This document shows, in pieces, positions 17,932-26,634 of a DNA stretch of 64,000 nt (positions within the stretch are counted from its first letter, which is position 1; every line of letters begins with the position of its first letter). The stretch is from Polyangium sp. 6x1. Lineage in GTDB: Bacteria > Myxococcota_A > Polyangia > Polyangiales > Polyangiaceae. The DNA is taken from positions 1 to 64,000 of the forward strand of contig NZ_JARZHH010000037.1 of NCBI RefSeq assembly GCF_029946515.1. Reading direction: 5' to 3'. The notes beneath the pieces were generated by a model that saw nothing but the letters and a program-made list of their open reading frames with translations, was not told where the DNA came from and ran no database searches. A program made the position numbers and the translations under genes.

Positions 17932-19995
17932 TCAGGGCGACAGCTTCGCCACGAACACGTCCGACGTGTTCGTATCTCCAGACGCGATCGTCCCGAGACC
18001 AAAATCAATATTGGCCCCAAACTCGCCGGTGAGCACGATGTTCCCCATCGGATCCGTCGCGATCCCGTTGCAAGTGTCGCCCTCGTACACGACCGGATCG
18101 CCGTATTGCTTGCTCCACACGTAGCCGCCCGTGGGGCTCAGCTTGAGCACGAAGATGTCGGGCGACGAGGCCACGGCGTTCACCACGCCGCCACCAAAGT
18201 CCATGCTGCCGAGGAACGTACCGCTCACGATGACGTTGCCCGCCGGATCCACGGCGAGCGTCGGGTTGTAGAACGCCTTGGCAGGGGTCGAGCCGTAGGT
18301 CTTCGTCCAGACGCACGCGCCGCTCGGATCGAGCTTCGCCACGAAGAGCCCCGCGTTGTTCAGCGGCGTCACAGGCCCGCAGCCGAGGTCGAGGGCGTCC
18401 TGGTGCGTGCCCGTGAGCAGGATGTTGCCCTGCGGATCGACGGCCGCGCGGAAGATCTCCTGCGTCGACGCGGAGCCGTAGACCTTGCTCCAGAGGTGCG
18501 TCCCGTCCGCGGCGAACTTCGCAATCGCGATGTCGTTGTTGCCCGCCGACGTGAGCACGCCGCCGCCGAAATTGATGGTCCCCTGGAGGTCGACGGCGAG
18601 CACGATCTCCCCCGCCGCATTGACGGAAACGCTCTTGCCGTACTGGAACGAGGCGTCCCCGAATCGCTTGCTGAAGACGTGGTTGCCCGCGGCGTCATAG
18701 AGGGCGAGGTAGGCGTCGGCGTACGACCCATTCAAGCCGCCGCCGCCGAAGTTCACGGGGCCGCCGTTCACGGTCCCGGTGACCACGACGCCGCCCGCCG
18801 CCGTGGCCGCGACGTCGGACGCGTTTTGCGAGTCGGTGTTCTCGCCGATGACCTTGCTCCAGAGCACCGCACCCGTCGCGACGTCGTGCTTGAGGAGGAA
18901 AATGTCCCCGCTGCCGCCGATGGGGTTATAGGTCTTGCCCGCCACGGTCATGCCGCTGAGGAAGTATCCGGCCGTGAAGACGTTGCCGGTCGGGTCGAAG
19001 GCGAGGGCATTGAGGTGACCGAGCTGGTTCGTCGCGCTGAACTGCTGCTGCCACAAAAAGCCGCCGTTCGGATCGAGCTTGACGAGGAATGCGTCGGCCG
19101 AGCCCGACACGGTCATGGTGGCGCCACCGAAATTGACGTTGCCGCCGCTCATCGTGCCGATGAAGCCGATGTTCCCCGCGGAATCGGTGGCGATGCGGAA
19201 GCCGCTCTGGGTCGACGCGTCGCTGCCGTACCCCTTGGCCCAGAGCCCCTTGCCGAGCGCAAGGCCGTCGTCGACCATGCCATTGCAATCGTTGTCGAGC
19301 CCATCGGCCACCTCGGCGCTCGGCATGACGTTTTGCACGCAGCCGAGCGCGGCGTCCTTGCACGCCGTGGTGCCTTCTGCGCAGACGCCCGGCAGGGCCG
19401 TGTCGCACGGCATGCCGACGCCCGCGACGTCCTCGTCGACGGTGCCGTCGCAATCCTCGTCGACGCCGTTGCACGTCTCGGCCTGCGATCCGGGCGCGAC
19501 GTCGGCCTTGCAGACGAGGCTGCCGCTCGTGCACGCGGTATGACCCGCGCCGCACGCGCCGGGCAACGCCGTGTCGCAATCGGCGCCGCCGCCGGGATTG
19601 CCGTTGTCGATCACGCCGTCGCAATCGTCGTCGAAGTTGTTGCAGGTCTCGGCGACGCAGTTCTGGCCGCCGGCGCCGCCCGTTCCACCGGCGCCGCCCA
19701 TGCCGCCCGTCCCGCCGACGCCGCCCATCCCGCCGACGCCGCCCATCCCGCCCGTCCCGCCGGTCCCGCCCATGCCGCCGATCCCGCCGGTCCCGCCCGT
19801 CCCGCCCATGCCGCCGGTCTGCATCGAGCCGCCCGCTCCGCCGCTGCCACCGGAGGAGGTGCCCGCGGTGGTCGACGTGCTCGGGTCGTCGCTACAACCC
19901 GCGATCGCGACGAGGGCAAGCGTGCCCCAGACGCCGACGACGGCGCGAGGAAGGGAAAAGTACGAACGCTTGAGTTGGTAATCCTTCGTGGTCAT
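17932..19995 (-). CDS. MopE-type/SBBP beta-propeller lipoprotein (paralogue A)
   Basis: This 687-aa lipoprotein has the lipobox AIAGC and a long GMGGTGG linker. Two to three MopE-like putative metal-binding repeats follow (CNNFDDDCDGVID, CNGVDEDCDGTVD), then seven-bladed-propeller (SBBP) repeats of about 55 residues (WAKGYGSDASTQ, GNVFTAGYF, DAFLVKLDPNGG). It was probably exported and surface exposed. It is closely related to the next gene upstream (20386-22326) and more distantly to 42691-44208. The ligand is unknown. Its frame ends 28 bp from the convergent DUF4419 gene. Confidence 0.85.
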   Translation of the reverse strand: MTTKDYQLKRSYFSLPRAVVGVWGTLALVAIAGCSDDPSTSTTAGTSSGGSGGAGGSMQTGGMGGTGGTGGIGGMGGTGGTGGMGGVGGMGGVGGTGGMGGAGGTGGAGGQNCVAETCNNFDDDCDGVIDNGNPGGGADCDTALPGACGAGHTACTSGSLVCKADVAPGSQAETCNGVDEDCDGTVDEDVAGVGMPCDTALPGVCAEGTTACKDAALGCVQNVMPSAEVADGLDNDCNGMVDDGLALGKGLWAKGYGSDASTQSGFRIATDSAGNIGFIGTMSGGNVNFGGATMTVSGSADAFLVKLDPNGGFLWQQQFSATNQLGHLNALAFDPTGNVFTAGYFLSGMTVAGKTYNPIGGSGDIFLLKHDVATGAVLWSKVIGENTDSQNASDVAATAAGGVVVTGTVNGGPVNFGGGGLNGSYADAYLALYDAAGNHVFSKRFGDASFQYGKSVSVNAAGEIVLAVDLQGTINFGGGVLTSAGNNDIAIAKFAADGTHLWSKVYGSASTQEIFRAAVDPQGNILLTGTHQDALDLGCGPVTPLNNAGLFVAKLDPSGACVWTKTYGSTPAKAFYNPTLAVDPAGNVIVSGTFLGSMDFGGGVVNAVASSPDIFVLKLSPTGGYVWSKQYGDPVVYEGDTCNGIATDPMGNIVLTGEFGANIDFGLGTIASGDTNTSDVFVAKLSP
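19671..19850 (-). repeat. GMGGTGG-encoding 9-bp-type tandem repeats in paralogue A
   Basis: Repeated CCGCCCATGCCGCC-like blocks encode a Gly-rich linker after the lipidated cysteine. They form an in-frame microsatellite that could vary in length between strains. Confidence 0.7.
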
Positions 19996-20081
19996 TCGGG
20001 CCGCCAGGTATCAGGCTCTCCCGTGACCTGTCAATAGCCCGACGCCCCCAGGGCTTCCGCGCGATGCACGTCCCTTCCCCC

Positions 20082-20339
20082 GCTTGCAACGCGTGCAAAC
20101 CGCACTTTGCGCGTACCGGACCCCGCCTGCACGCGCTGCAAGCGGCGCCATGACCCTACAAAGAGGCGTTTGCACGCGTTGCAAGCGGCTCCCCGTACAC
20201 GCAAAGAGCCGTTTGCAACGGTTGCAAGCGGCTCCCTGAACGCACAAAGAGCCGCCTGCAAGCGTTGCAAGCGGCTCCCTGTACACGCAAAGTGCGGTTT
20301 GCACGCGTTGCAAGCGCCCCTCGGGACACGCAGACGCGG
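20082..20339. repeat. Six contiguous 43-bp tandem repeats between two paralogous genes
   Basis: Units begin at 20082, 20125, 20168, 20211, 20254 and 20297. Each opens with a dyad core close to TTGCACGCGTTGCAA and continues GCGGCTCCCTGTACACGCAA. The outer units are the most diverged. The period of 43 is not a multiple of three, the units abut without spacers, and no credible gene covers them, so this is neither coding nor CRISPR. It fills most of the 390-bp gap (19996-20385) between the two MopE/SBBP genes. It could be a protein-binding array, a nucleic-acid structure element or a recombination scar. Confidence 0.9.
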
Positions 20340-20385
20340 TTTTTCAAGCGGTTTCGCGCGGTGGACGATGCGCGGCGGGGTGCCT

Positions 20386-22326
20386 TCAGGGCGAGAGCTT
20401 CGCCACGTACGCGTCCTGCGTGTTCAGGTCGACGGCCGAGATCGTCCCCGAGCCGAAGTTCATGTTGCCGCCGAAATCACCGCCGAGCAGGATGTTCCCC
20501 ATCGGATCGGTCGCCACGTCGTTGCACGTGTCCGTCTCGTACTCCACCGGGTCGCCGTCGTGCTTGCTCCACACATAGGCGCCCGTGGAGCTCAGCTTGA
20601 GCACGAAGATATCCGGAGACGATTCCACGGCGGTCATCATGCCGCCGCCGAGGTCCATGCTGCCCAGGAACGTCCCCGTCACGATGACGTTGCCCGCCGG
20701 ATCCACGGCCAGCCTGGCTGCGTTCACCCCCTTGACAGGGGTCGTGCCGTAGGTCTTCGTCCAGAGGCACGCGCCGTTCGGATCGAGCTTCGCCACAAAG
20801 AATCCGTGGTTGTTCGGCGGCGAGACGGGCCCGCATCCGAAATCGATGGGATCGTAATGGGTGCCCGCGAGCAGGAGGTTGCCCTGCGCATCGAAGGCGA
20901 CCTTGTTGACGTTCTGCTCCATCGCGGTGCCGTAACGCTTGCTCCAGAGGTGGGTCCCATCGGCAGCGAATTTCGCGATCGCGACGTCGGCGAAGCCCGC
21001 CGACGTGAGCACGCCGCCGCCGAAATGGACCGTGCCCTCGATGTCGACGGCGAGGGCGATCTCGCCCGCCGCATTGACGGCGACGCTCTTGCCGGACTGC
21101 CTCGAGCCGTCCCCGAATCGCTTGCTGAAGAGATGAGTGCCCGTGGCGTCGTACATGGCGAGGATGGCGTCGGTGGAAGATCCGGCCAAGGGGGCGCCGC
21201 CAAGGCTCACGGCGCCACCATTCACGGTCCCCGTGGCCACGAGGTTGCCGGCCGGCGTGGTCGCGAGGTCCGACACGCCTTGCGAGTTGGTGGACTCGCC
21301 AAAGACCTTGCTCCAGAGCACCGCTCCCGTGGCGGCGTCGTGCTTGAGGATGAAAATGTCCCCGCCGCCGCCGATCGGATTGAGGGTCGTGTTCCCCACG
21401 GTCAGGTTGCTGACGAAATAACCGGCCGTATACGCGTTCCCGGTCGCATCGAACGCGAGGGCCGAGACCCAGCCGAGGTTGTTCGAGGCGCTGAATTGCT
21501 GTTGCCACAAGAAGCCGCCGTTCGGGTCGAGCTTGACGAGGAACGCATCCTCCGAGCCCAAGACGGTCATGATGGGGCCGCCGAACGTGACGAACCCGCC
21601 GGTCATCCAACCGATGACGCCGATGTTTCCCGCGGAATCCGAGGCGATGCGGGTCACGCTCTGCGTCGACGTGTCACTGCCGTACCCCTTGGCCCAGAGC
21701 CCCTTGCCGAGCGCGAGGCCGTCGTCGACCATGCCATTGCAGTCGTTGTCGAGCGCATCCGCCACCTCGGGGCTCGGAAGGACGTTCGGCACGCAGGAAA
21801 GCGCGGCATCCTTGCAGGCCGTGGTGCCGGCCGCGCAGACGCCCGGGAGCGCCGTGTCGCAGGACATGCCGGCGCCGGGAATGTCCTCGTCGATGGCATT
21901 GTCGCAATCGTCGTCGACGCCGTTGCAGGTCTCTTCGACGCAGGTCTGCCCGCCGGAGCCGCCCATTCCACCGACGCCGCCCATTCCGCCGGTCCCGCCG
22001 ACGCCGCCGGTTCCGCCGGAGCCGCCCATTCCACCGGCGCCGCCGGCGCCGCCCGTTCCGCCGGCGCCGCCCATTCCGCCGGCGCCGCCCATTCCACCGA
22101 CGCCGCCCATTCCACCGACGCCGCCCATTCCACCGACGCCGCCCGCCCCGCCAATCCCGCCGGTCCCGCCCATGCCACCCGTGGAGGGCGCGCCCGCGGC
22201 GCCGGACGTGCCGGCTCCGTCGTCACAGCCGACGATCGCGACGAGCGCAGCCGTGCCCCAGATGCCGAGGAAGACGCGAGAAAGGAAAAACGAGGAGCGC
22301 TTGGATCGGAGGTCGTTCGAGGTCAT
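20386..22326 (-). CDS. MopE-type/SBBP beta-propeller lipoprotein (paralogue B)
   Basis: This 646-aa protein is a tandem paralogue of the gene at 17932-19995. It shares the N-terminal lipoprotein signal (lipobox AIVGC), the GMGGVGG linker, one full MopE-like repeat (CNGVDDDCDNAID) and the same series of SBBP blades in the same order. It has one metal-binding repeat fewer. The shared N-terminus includes the same pattern of basic residues, as expected from duplication. It probably displays a propeller at the cell surface; the role is unknown. Confidence 0.85.
   Translation of the reverse strand: MTSNDLRSKRSSFFLSRVFLGIWGTAALVAIVGCDDGAGTSGAAGAPSTGGMGGTGGIGGAGGVGGMGGVGGMGGVGGMGGAGGMGGAGGTGGAGGAGGMGGSGGTGGVGGTGGMGGVGGMGGSGGQTCVEETCNGVDDDCDNAIDEDIPGAGMSCDTALPGVCAAGTTACKDAALSCVPNVLPSPEVADALDNDCNGMVDDGLALGKGLWAKGYGSDTSTQSVTRIASDSAGNIGVIGWMTGGFVTFGGPIMTVLGSEDAFLVKLDPNGGFLWQQQFSASNNLGWVSALAFDATGNAYTAGYFVSNLTVGNTTLNPIGGGGDIFILKHDAATGAVLWSKVFGESTNSQGVSDLATTPAGNLVATGTVNGGAVSLGGAPLAGSSTDAILAMYDATGTHLFSKRFGDGSRQSGKSVAVNAAGEIALAVDIEGTVHFGGGVLTSAGFADVAIAKFAADGTHLWSKRYGTAMEQNVNKVAFDAQGNLLLAGTHYDPIDFGCGPVSPPNNHGFFVAKLDPNGACLWTKTYGTTPVKGVNAARLAVDPAGNVIVTGTFLGSMDLGGGMMTAVESSPDIFVLKLSSTGAYVWSKHDGDPVEYETDTCNDVATDPMGNILLGGDFGGNMNFGSGTISAVDLNTQDAYVAKLSP
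22087..22140 (-). repeat. Perfect 18-bp repeat, three tandem copies, inside a Gly-rich linker
   Basis: Units 22087-22104, 22105-22122 and 22123-22140 are identical and encode GVGGMG. They sit in a longer degenerate tract (about 21950-22185). Identity over three units suggests recent slippage. Confidence 0.9.
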
Positions 22327-22370
22327 TTGGGCCGCCAGTTACCCGGCTTCCCAGGGACCTGTCAACGACC

Positions 22371-24674
22371 TTACTTCCCGAGCGCTTCCGCCCGATTCAC
22401 GATGCGCGGCGTGATGAAAATCACGAGCTCGCTGCGGCTGTCGCTCGATCGGCGGCGCTGGAAGAGCACGCCGAGGATCGGGATGTCGCCGAGGACGGGG
22501 ACCTGATCGAGGTTGCGGCCGGTGTTGCGCGTGAAGATGCCGCCGATGACCGCGGTGTGGCCGTCCATGATGAGCAGGTCCGTCTCGGCCTCGCGCTTCA
22601 AGATCGTGGGATCGCCGCGCGCCGAGGTCTGGTTGAAGTCGGGCTCGTCGCGGTTGATCTTGACGTGCATCGAGACGCTGCCGTCACTCGTGACGTGCGG
22701 CTTGACGAGGAGCTGGAGCTTCGCCTCCTGGAACGTCGTCTGCACGCCCTGCGCGCTGATCTGCGAGAACGGGATGAGCGTGCCCTGGCTGATGCGCGCC
22801 TCGCGGTTGTCGAGCGTGAGGATGCGCGGGCTCGACACGATCCGCAAAAGGCCACTCGCCTCGGCCGCCGAGAGGCGCACGGCGAGGTTGACCGTGTTGT
22901 CGATCGAGCCGAGCGTCATGCCGATCGCGCCGCCGAGGCCCGTGCCCGTGATGGCCGGCAAGTTGACCGCGAAGTTCGGGTTCTGGACGGTGTTCTGGAA
23001 CGGCGAGAGGCCGCCCGTGGGCGTCGCCTGATCACTCGCGCCGCCGGTGACGCCGATCTGCGAGGGGAAGACGAGGCCCGTGGGGTTGCCCGTCGCCGGG
23101 CTGAAGGTGCCGTCGCCGCCCCACTGGATGCCGACGTCGCGCAGGTAGCGGCTCGTGGCCTCGACGATGCGCGCCTCGATGAGGACCTGCGGCGTCTGCG
23201 TGTCGAGCGCGCGCACGAGCTCTTCGAGCTGGTCGAGGTTGCCCGCGACGTCCCGCGCGACGAGGACGTTGGTGCGCTCGTCGACGGCGAGCGAGCCGCG
23301 CGGCGAGAGCAGATCCTTGCCACGCGCCTGGAGCTCCTTGGCGACGGCGTAGTTCACCGGGATGAGGCGCGTCTCCAGCGGCGCCAGCGCGAGCTCGCTC
23401 TTCCTGCGCGCGAGGTCGAGCTCGCGCTCCTTGTTGAGCTCGGCCTGCGGCGCGACGCGGATCATGTTGCCCTGGCGGACCATGCCGAGGCCCTTGGCCT
23501 GGAGGACCGTTTCGAGGGCCTGATCCCACGGGACGTTGCGCATCCGGATCGTGATGTTGCCCTTCACGTCGTCGGACGTGACGATGTTGACGCGGCCGAC
23601 GTCGGAGACGAGGCGCAGGACGTTGTGGATGTCGGCGTCCTTGAGGTCGAGGTCGATGCGCCGGCCCGTGAAGCGGCGCTGCTGCGCGAGCGTCGTCGGC
23701 AAGAAGCCCGCGGCCTCTTCGCCAGACGCCGTCGTCTCCGCAGCCCGCGACGTGCTCGGCGCCCCTGCGACGTCCTCTTCCCGCGCGACCGTGCGCACGC
23801 GGCGCGCGGCCCCGCCGTCAGCGCCGACGCCGCTGAGCATCGGGTGCGCCGCGCTGTCCGCGAACGTGAGGACGAGGGTGTTCCCCTCGCGCGAGGCGAC
23901 GCCGACCGCGTCGCCCTTGGGCTCGACCTCGACGACGACGCGGGACGCATCGCTCTTGCGCCGGTACGTCGAGATCGCGGTGATCGTGCCGCCGAAGGCG
24001 CTGACGTCGAGCTTGCGTTCGAGCGCGTCGGGCAAGCGCACACCTTCGAGCTCGAGGATGGAGCGGCCGCTCGCCGAGGTCACGTGCGAGAACTTCACGC
24101 TCTCGTTGAGCTCGACCGTGACGCGATCCTTGCCAGCCTGATGGTCGTAGCGGACGTTCGTGACGGCCGCGCCGGCCGCCGCATGCTCGGCCTTGCGCTC
24201 CTCGGCCTTCGGCGCGGCGGACGACGACGTGACCACGGGCGTGGCGGCGCGCATCGGCGCGGTCGCGTCCGCAGCCGCGAGGTCGACGACGAGGCCCGTG
24301 GACGTGGCGCTGATGCGGTACTCGGCCGTGCGCGCGAGCTGCACGAGGACGCGCGTGATCTTCTTGCCGTCCTGATCGAAGGTCTGCGTGAGGACGCCGC
24401 CGACGAGCGCGTTGCCTTGCGTGATGGCCGCGGGCGCGCCCTTGATCTCGGCGCCCGACACGTCGATCACGAGGCGCTTTCCGCCGCCGTCGACGCGCGC
24501 GAAGAAGCGCGGCTCGGCGCTCGTCGTGACCGAGACGCGTGCCTCGCCTTTGCCGACCGCGGCGAGCTTGACGTCCCGTACCTCGAGCCGCGTATTGCCG
24601 TCGGCGTAGGCCCTTGCGGAGGCGAAGGAGAGGAGCGCCCCGAGGAGCATCGCGGAGCGCGGTTTCGTCAGCAT
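22371..24674 (-). CDS. pilQ: Type IV pilus secretin PilQ
   Basis: This 767-aa protein is the outer-membrane secretin through which the pilus passes. After a signal peptide it has AMIN-type cell-wall-binding regions (about 25-280), a short TonB/secretin N domain near 335-400 (LDLKDADIHNVLRLV), a secretin N1 domain and the C-terminal secretin pore with the VPVLGDIPILG signature close to the end. The length fits delta-proteobacterial PilQ. ATG 24674 gives a normal signal; an upstream TTG is possible. It is the last gene of pilMNOPQ, with 45 bp between pilP and pilQ. Confidence 0.95.
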   Translation of the reverse strand: MLTKPRSAMLLGALLSFASARAYADGNTRLEVRDVKLAAVGKGEARVSVTTSAEPRFFARVDGGGKRLVIDVSGAEIKGAPAAITQGNALVGGVLTQTFDQDGKKITRVLVQLARTAEYRISATSTGLVVDLAAADATAPMRAATPVVTSSSAAPKAEERKAEHAAAGAAVTNVRYDHQAGKDRVTVELNESVKFSHVTSASGRSILELEGVRLPDALERKLDVSAFGGTITAISTYRRKSDASRVVVEVEPKGDAVGVASREGNTLVLTFADSAAHPMLSGVGADGGAARRVRTVAREEDVAGAPSTSRAAETTASGEEAAGFLPTTLAQQRRFTGRRIDLDLKDADIHNVLRLVSDVGRVNIVTSDDVKGNITIRMRNVPWDQALETVLQAKGLGMVRQGNMIRVAPQAELNKERELDLARRKSELALAPLETRLIPVNYAVAKELQARGKDLLSPRGSLAVDERTNVLVARDVAGNLDQLEELVRALDTQTPQVLIEARIVEATSRYLRDVGIQWGGDGTFSPATGNPTGLVFPSQIGVTGGASDQATPTGGLSPFQNTVQNPNFAVNLPAITGTGLGGAIGMTLGSIDNTVNLAVRLSAAEASGLLRIVSSPRILTLDNREARISQGTLIPFSQISAQGVQTTFQEAKLQLLVKPHVTSDGSVSMHVKINRDEPDFNQTSARGDPTILKREAETDLLIMDGHTAVIGGIFTRNTGRNLDQVPVLGDIPILGVLFQRRRSSDSRSELVIFITPRIVNRAEALGK

Positions 24675-24719
24675 GCGCCCGATGCTACCCAAACCGCGCG
24701 GAAGGGGCCTAATTCGTCG

Positions 24720-25355
24720 TTACCGCCGGGCCTCGTTGCCCGCGTTTTCTTCGGGGAAGAGCGCGATCACTCGCGTGACGGGGGCGATTTCCGGGTGTGC
24801 CGGGTCCTCGCGAACAAAAACGACGTCCCCGTCGCGGATGCGGTCGACACGCCAGTTGATGGCCACGTCGATCCCCGCCGGGCCGCCCGTACGCACGATC
24901 TCGGGCTTGCCCACGAAGTCGCCGACCTTGACGACCCACCCCACGTTCGCGGGGTCGATGAAGAGCGCGCGGGGCTGCGAGCGCGTGACGAGGCCCGAGA
25001 GCTTGAGCTCGTCGAGCCCGTATCGCTCGATCACCACCGTCCGCTGCACCACCGTGCGGCTCTTGGCCTGCTGCGCGAAGACGCTCGCGAAGCCGCGGAA
25101 CGGGTCGCGGTTCTTCTCGGTCTCGGTGAAGTCGGCCTCGAGGAACTCGCGCTGCGGGAGCTCCGGTGGCTCGCTCTTCGCGGCCAGGGCGCCGCCGTCC
25201 GCGCCCGTGCCTGCGCCGCCGTCGGGCGTGGCGCCAGGCGGCGGGGTCGCGCTCGGCGGCGGCACCCAGAGCTCATCGTCCTCGCAGCCGGCGGCGAGCG
25301 CCGTCGGCACGAGCGCGACGAGCAGCATCCCGAGCTTCGCGCGCGGGCTCTTCAT
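24720..25355 (-). CDS. pilP: Type IV pilus lipoprotein PilP
   Basis: This 211-aa lipoprotein links the inner-membrane PilM/N/O platform to PilQ. The lipobox LAAGC is near residue 22, then a Pro/Gly-rich spacer, then the PilP domain (about 85-205) with RDPFR and LSGLVTRSQPRALF. ATG 25355 overlaps the pilO stop in ATGA and gives a normal lipoprotein signal; the frame continues open further upstream but that part is not needed. Confidence 0.94.
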   Translation of the reverse strand: MKSPRAKLGMLLVALVPTALAAGCEDDELWVPPPSATPPPGATPDGGAGTGADGGALAAKSEPPELPQREFLEADFTETEKNRDPFRGFASVFAQQAKSRTVVQRTVVIERYGLDELKLSGLVTRSQPRALFIDPANVGWVVKVGDFVGKPEIVRTGGPAGIDVAINWRVDRIRDGDVVFVREDPAHPEIAPVTRVIALFPEENAGNEARR

Positions 25356-25996
25356 TTGCCGGTCCCCCTTCGCTTCGCCCCGTCCTTGCCGTCGAGCTTG
25401 AGCGCGCGGAAGGCCGTGCCGAGGCACTCGACGGTGACCTCCGGCTCGACGGGCTGATCGGGCTTCGCCGAGGTGGTCTTCGTCGACAGCTTCATCTGGA
25501 TGTCTTCCATGTTGATGATGCGGTCGATCTGCCCCACGCCGTGGAAGAACTTTGCGATCTGGTGGTAGCGACCGGTGAGCGTGAGCTTCATCGGCACCTT
25601 GGCGAAGAACTCTTGCGGGACCTCGTCGACGGGCGTCCAGCTCGTGAGGTTCACGCCGGCGATGGTGGCCGTCTGCTGGAGCGAGGCGAGGAACGCGGGC
25701 GTCTCGGGCTCGTCGGGCAGGATCTTTTTCGTCTGCTCGGCGCGCGCCTCGCTGCGGATCTTCTCGTCGCGGTCCTTCTGGTAGGCCTCTTTCACGGCCT
25801 CGGCCGCGCGGAGCTCGCCGCGCAGCGTGCCCTCGCGTTGCTTGGCGGCGGCGAGGTCGTTCGAGAGATCTTCGTAGACGAAGACGAAGAAGAGCGCGCC
25901 GACGAGCGTCAGGAAGAGCAGGCCGACGCCAATTTTGCCGGCGAGGGGCAGACGATCGAGCGACGAGCTCCCCGCCGCGGGTGCTTTGGCGGCCAT
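25352..25996 (-). CDS. pilO: Type IV pilus inner-membrane protein PilO
   Basis: This 214-aa bitopic protein has one membrane segment (about 23-42), a coiled coil (about 45-95) and a ferredoxin-like periplasmic domain (about 100-200) typical of PilO. It pairs with PilN to align PilQ above the motor. Its start overlaps the pilN stop by one base (TGATG), and its stop overlaps the start of pilP. Confidence 0.94.
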   Translation of the reverse strand: MAAKAPAAGSSSLDRLPLAGKIGVGLLFLTLVGALFFVFVYEDLSNDLAAAKQREGTLRGELRAAEAVKEAYQKDRDEKIRSEARAEQTKKILPDEPETPAFLASLQQTATIAGVNLTSWTPVDEVPQEFFAKVPMKLTLTGRYHQIAKFFHGVGQIDRIINMEDIQMKLSTKTTSAKPDQPVEPEVTVECLGTAFRALKLDGKDGAKRRGTGK

Positions 25997-26634
25997 CAGT
26001 ACCTCACCTTGAGCTGCAGGGCGAAGCTCACGAGATCGATCTTCGCGGTGCGGTCCTCGTCCTTCTTCCCGGGCAAGAGCGTGACCTCGTAGAAGTACGG
26101 CGAGAGCTTGAGCCGCTGCGCGAGCTCGTAGACGTCGTTGCCGTCGCGCGCGAGGCCCTCGATGCGCACCGTGCGTTGTCCTTCGACGTACGCCGTGAGC
26201 CAGAGCCTGCGCGCGTCCCAGGCCGGGTTGAAGACGGCGAGGGGGTTGTCCTTGCGCAGCTTCGCGAGTTTGTCCGGATCGGCCGAGGGCCCCCTGCCGG
26301 TCGACATGATCTGCGCGAGCTCAAGCAAGACGGCCGTCGGCCCGCTGCGCCCTGCCTGGAGCTTCACGATCGCCTCTTCGCGCGCGCGCAGCACGGCGAG
26401 GGCCTTCTTGATGTCTTCGTGGTCGGCGACGAGGCGCTTGATGTCGTCGATCTGGCTCTTGAGCTGCGCGTTCGTGCGGTTCTGCGCGTCGAGCTCCTCG
26501 CGCTTCGACTGGTAGAAGAGGAAGAGCCCCACGATCTCGAGCAGCACCACGGCGAGCACGACGAGCAGCCAGCGCTGGCTCGGGGCCCCCGTCGCCGCGC
26601 CGCGCTTGTGCGGCAGGAGGTTGATGCGGATCAC
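25996..26634 (-). CDS. pilN: Type IV pilus inner-membrane protein PilN
   Basis: This 212-aa protein begins with the conserved MIRINLLPHK, the cytoplasmic segment that docks to PilM. A membrane helix (about 24-44), a coiled coil and a periplasmic domain follow. Translation starts with GTG at 26634, overlapping the pilM stop by 4 bp. Confidence 0.95.
   Translation of the reverse strand: MIRINLLPHKRGAATGAPSQRWLLVVLAVVLLEIVGLFLFYQSKREELDAQNRTNAQLKSQIDDIKRLVADHEDIKKALAVLRAREEAIVKLQAGRSGPTAVLLELAQIMSTGRGPSADPDKLAKLRKDNPLAVFNPAWDARRLWLTAYVEGQRTVRIEGLARDGNDVYELAQRLKLSPYFYEVTLLPGKKDEDRTAKIDLVSFALQLKVRY

Noticed and set aside
20082-20339. CRISPR array
   Set aside because: The 43-bp units abut directly without unique spacers, and no cas genes are in the window.
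18106-25457. Long plus-strand frames of 643, 799 and 966 codons opposite the MopE/SBBP genes and pilP-pilQ
   Set aside because: They follow the third-position GC bias of the true minus-strand genes and show only Arg/Ala/Asp-rich sequence without motifs.
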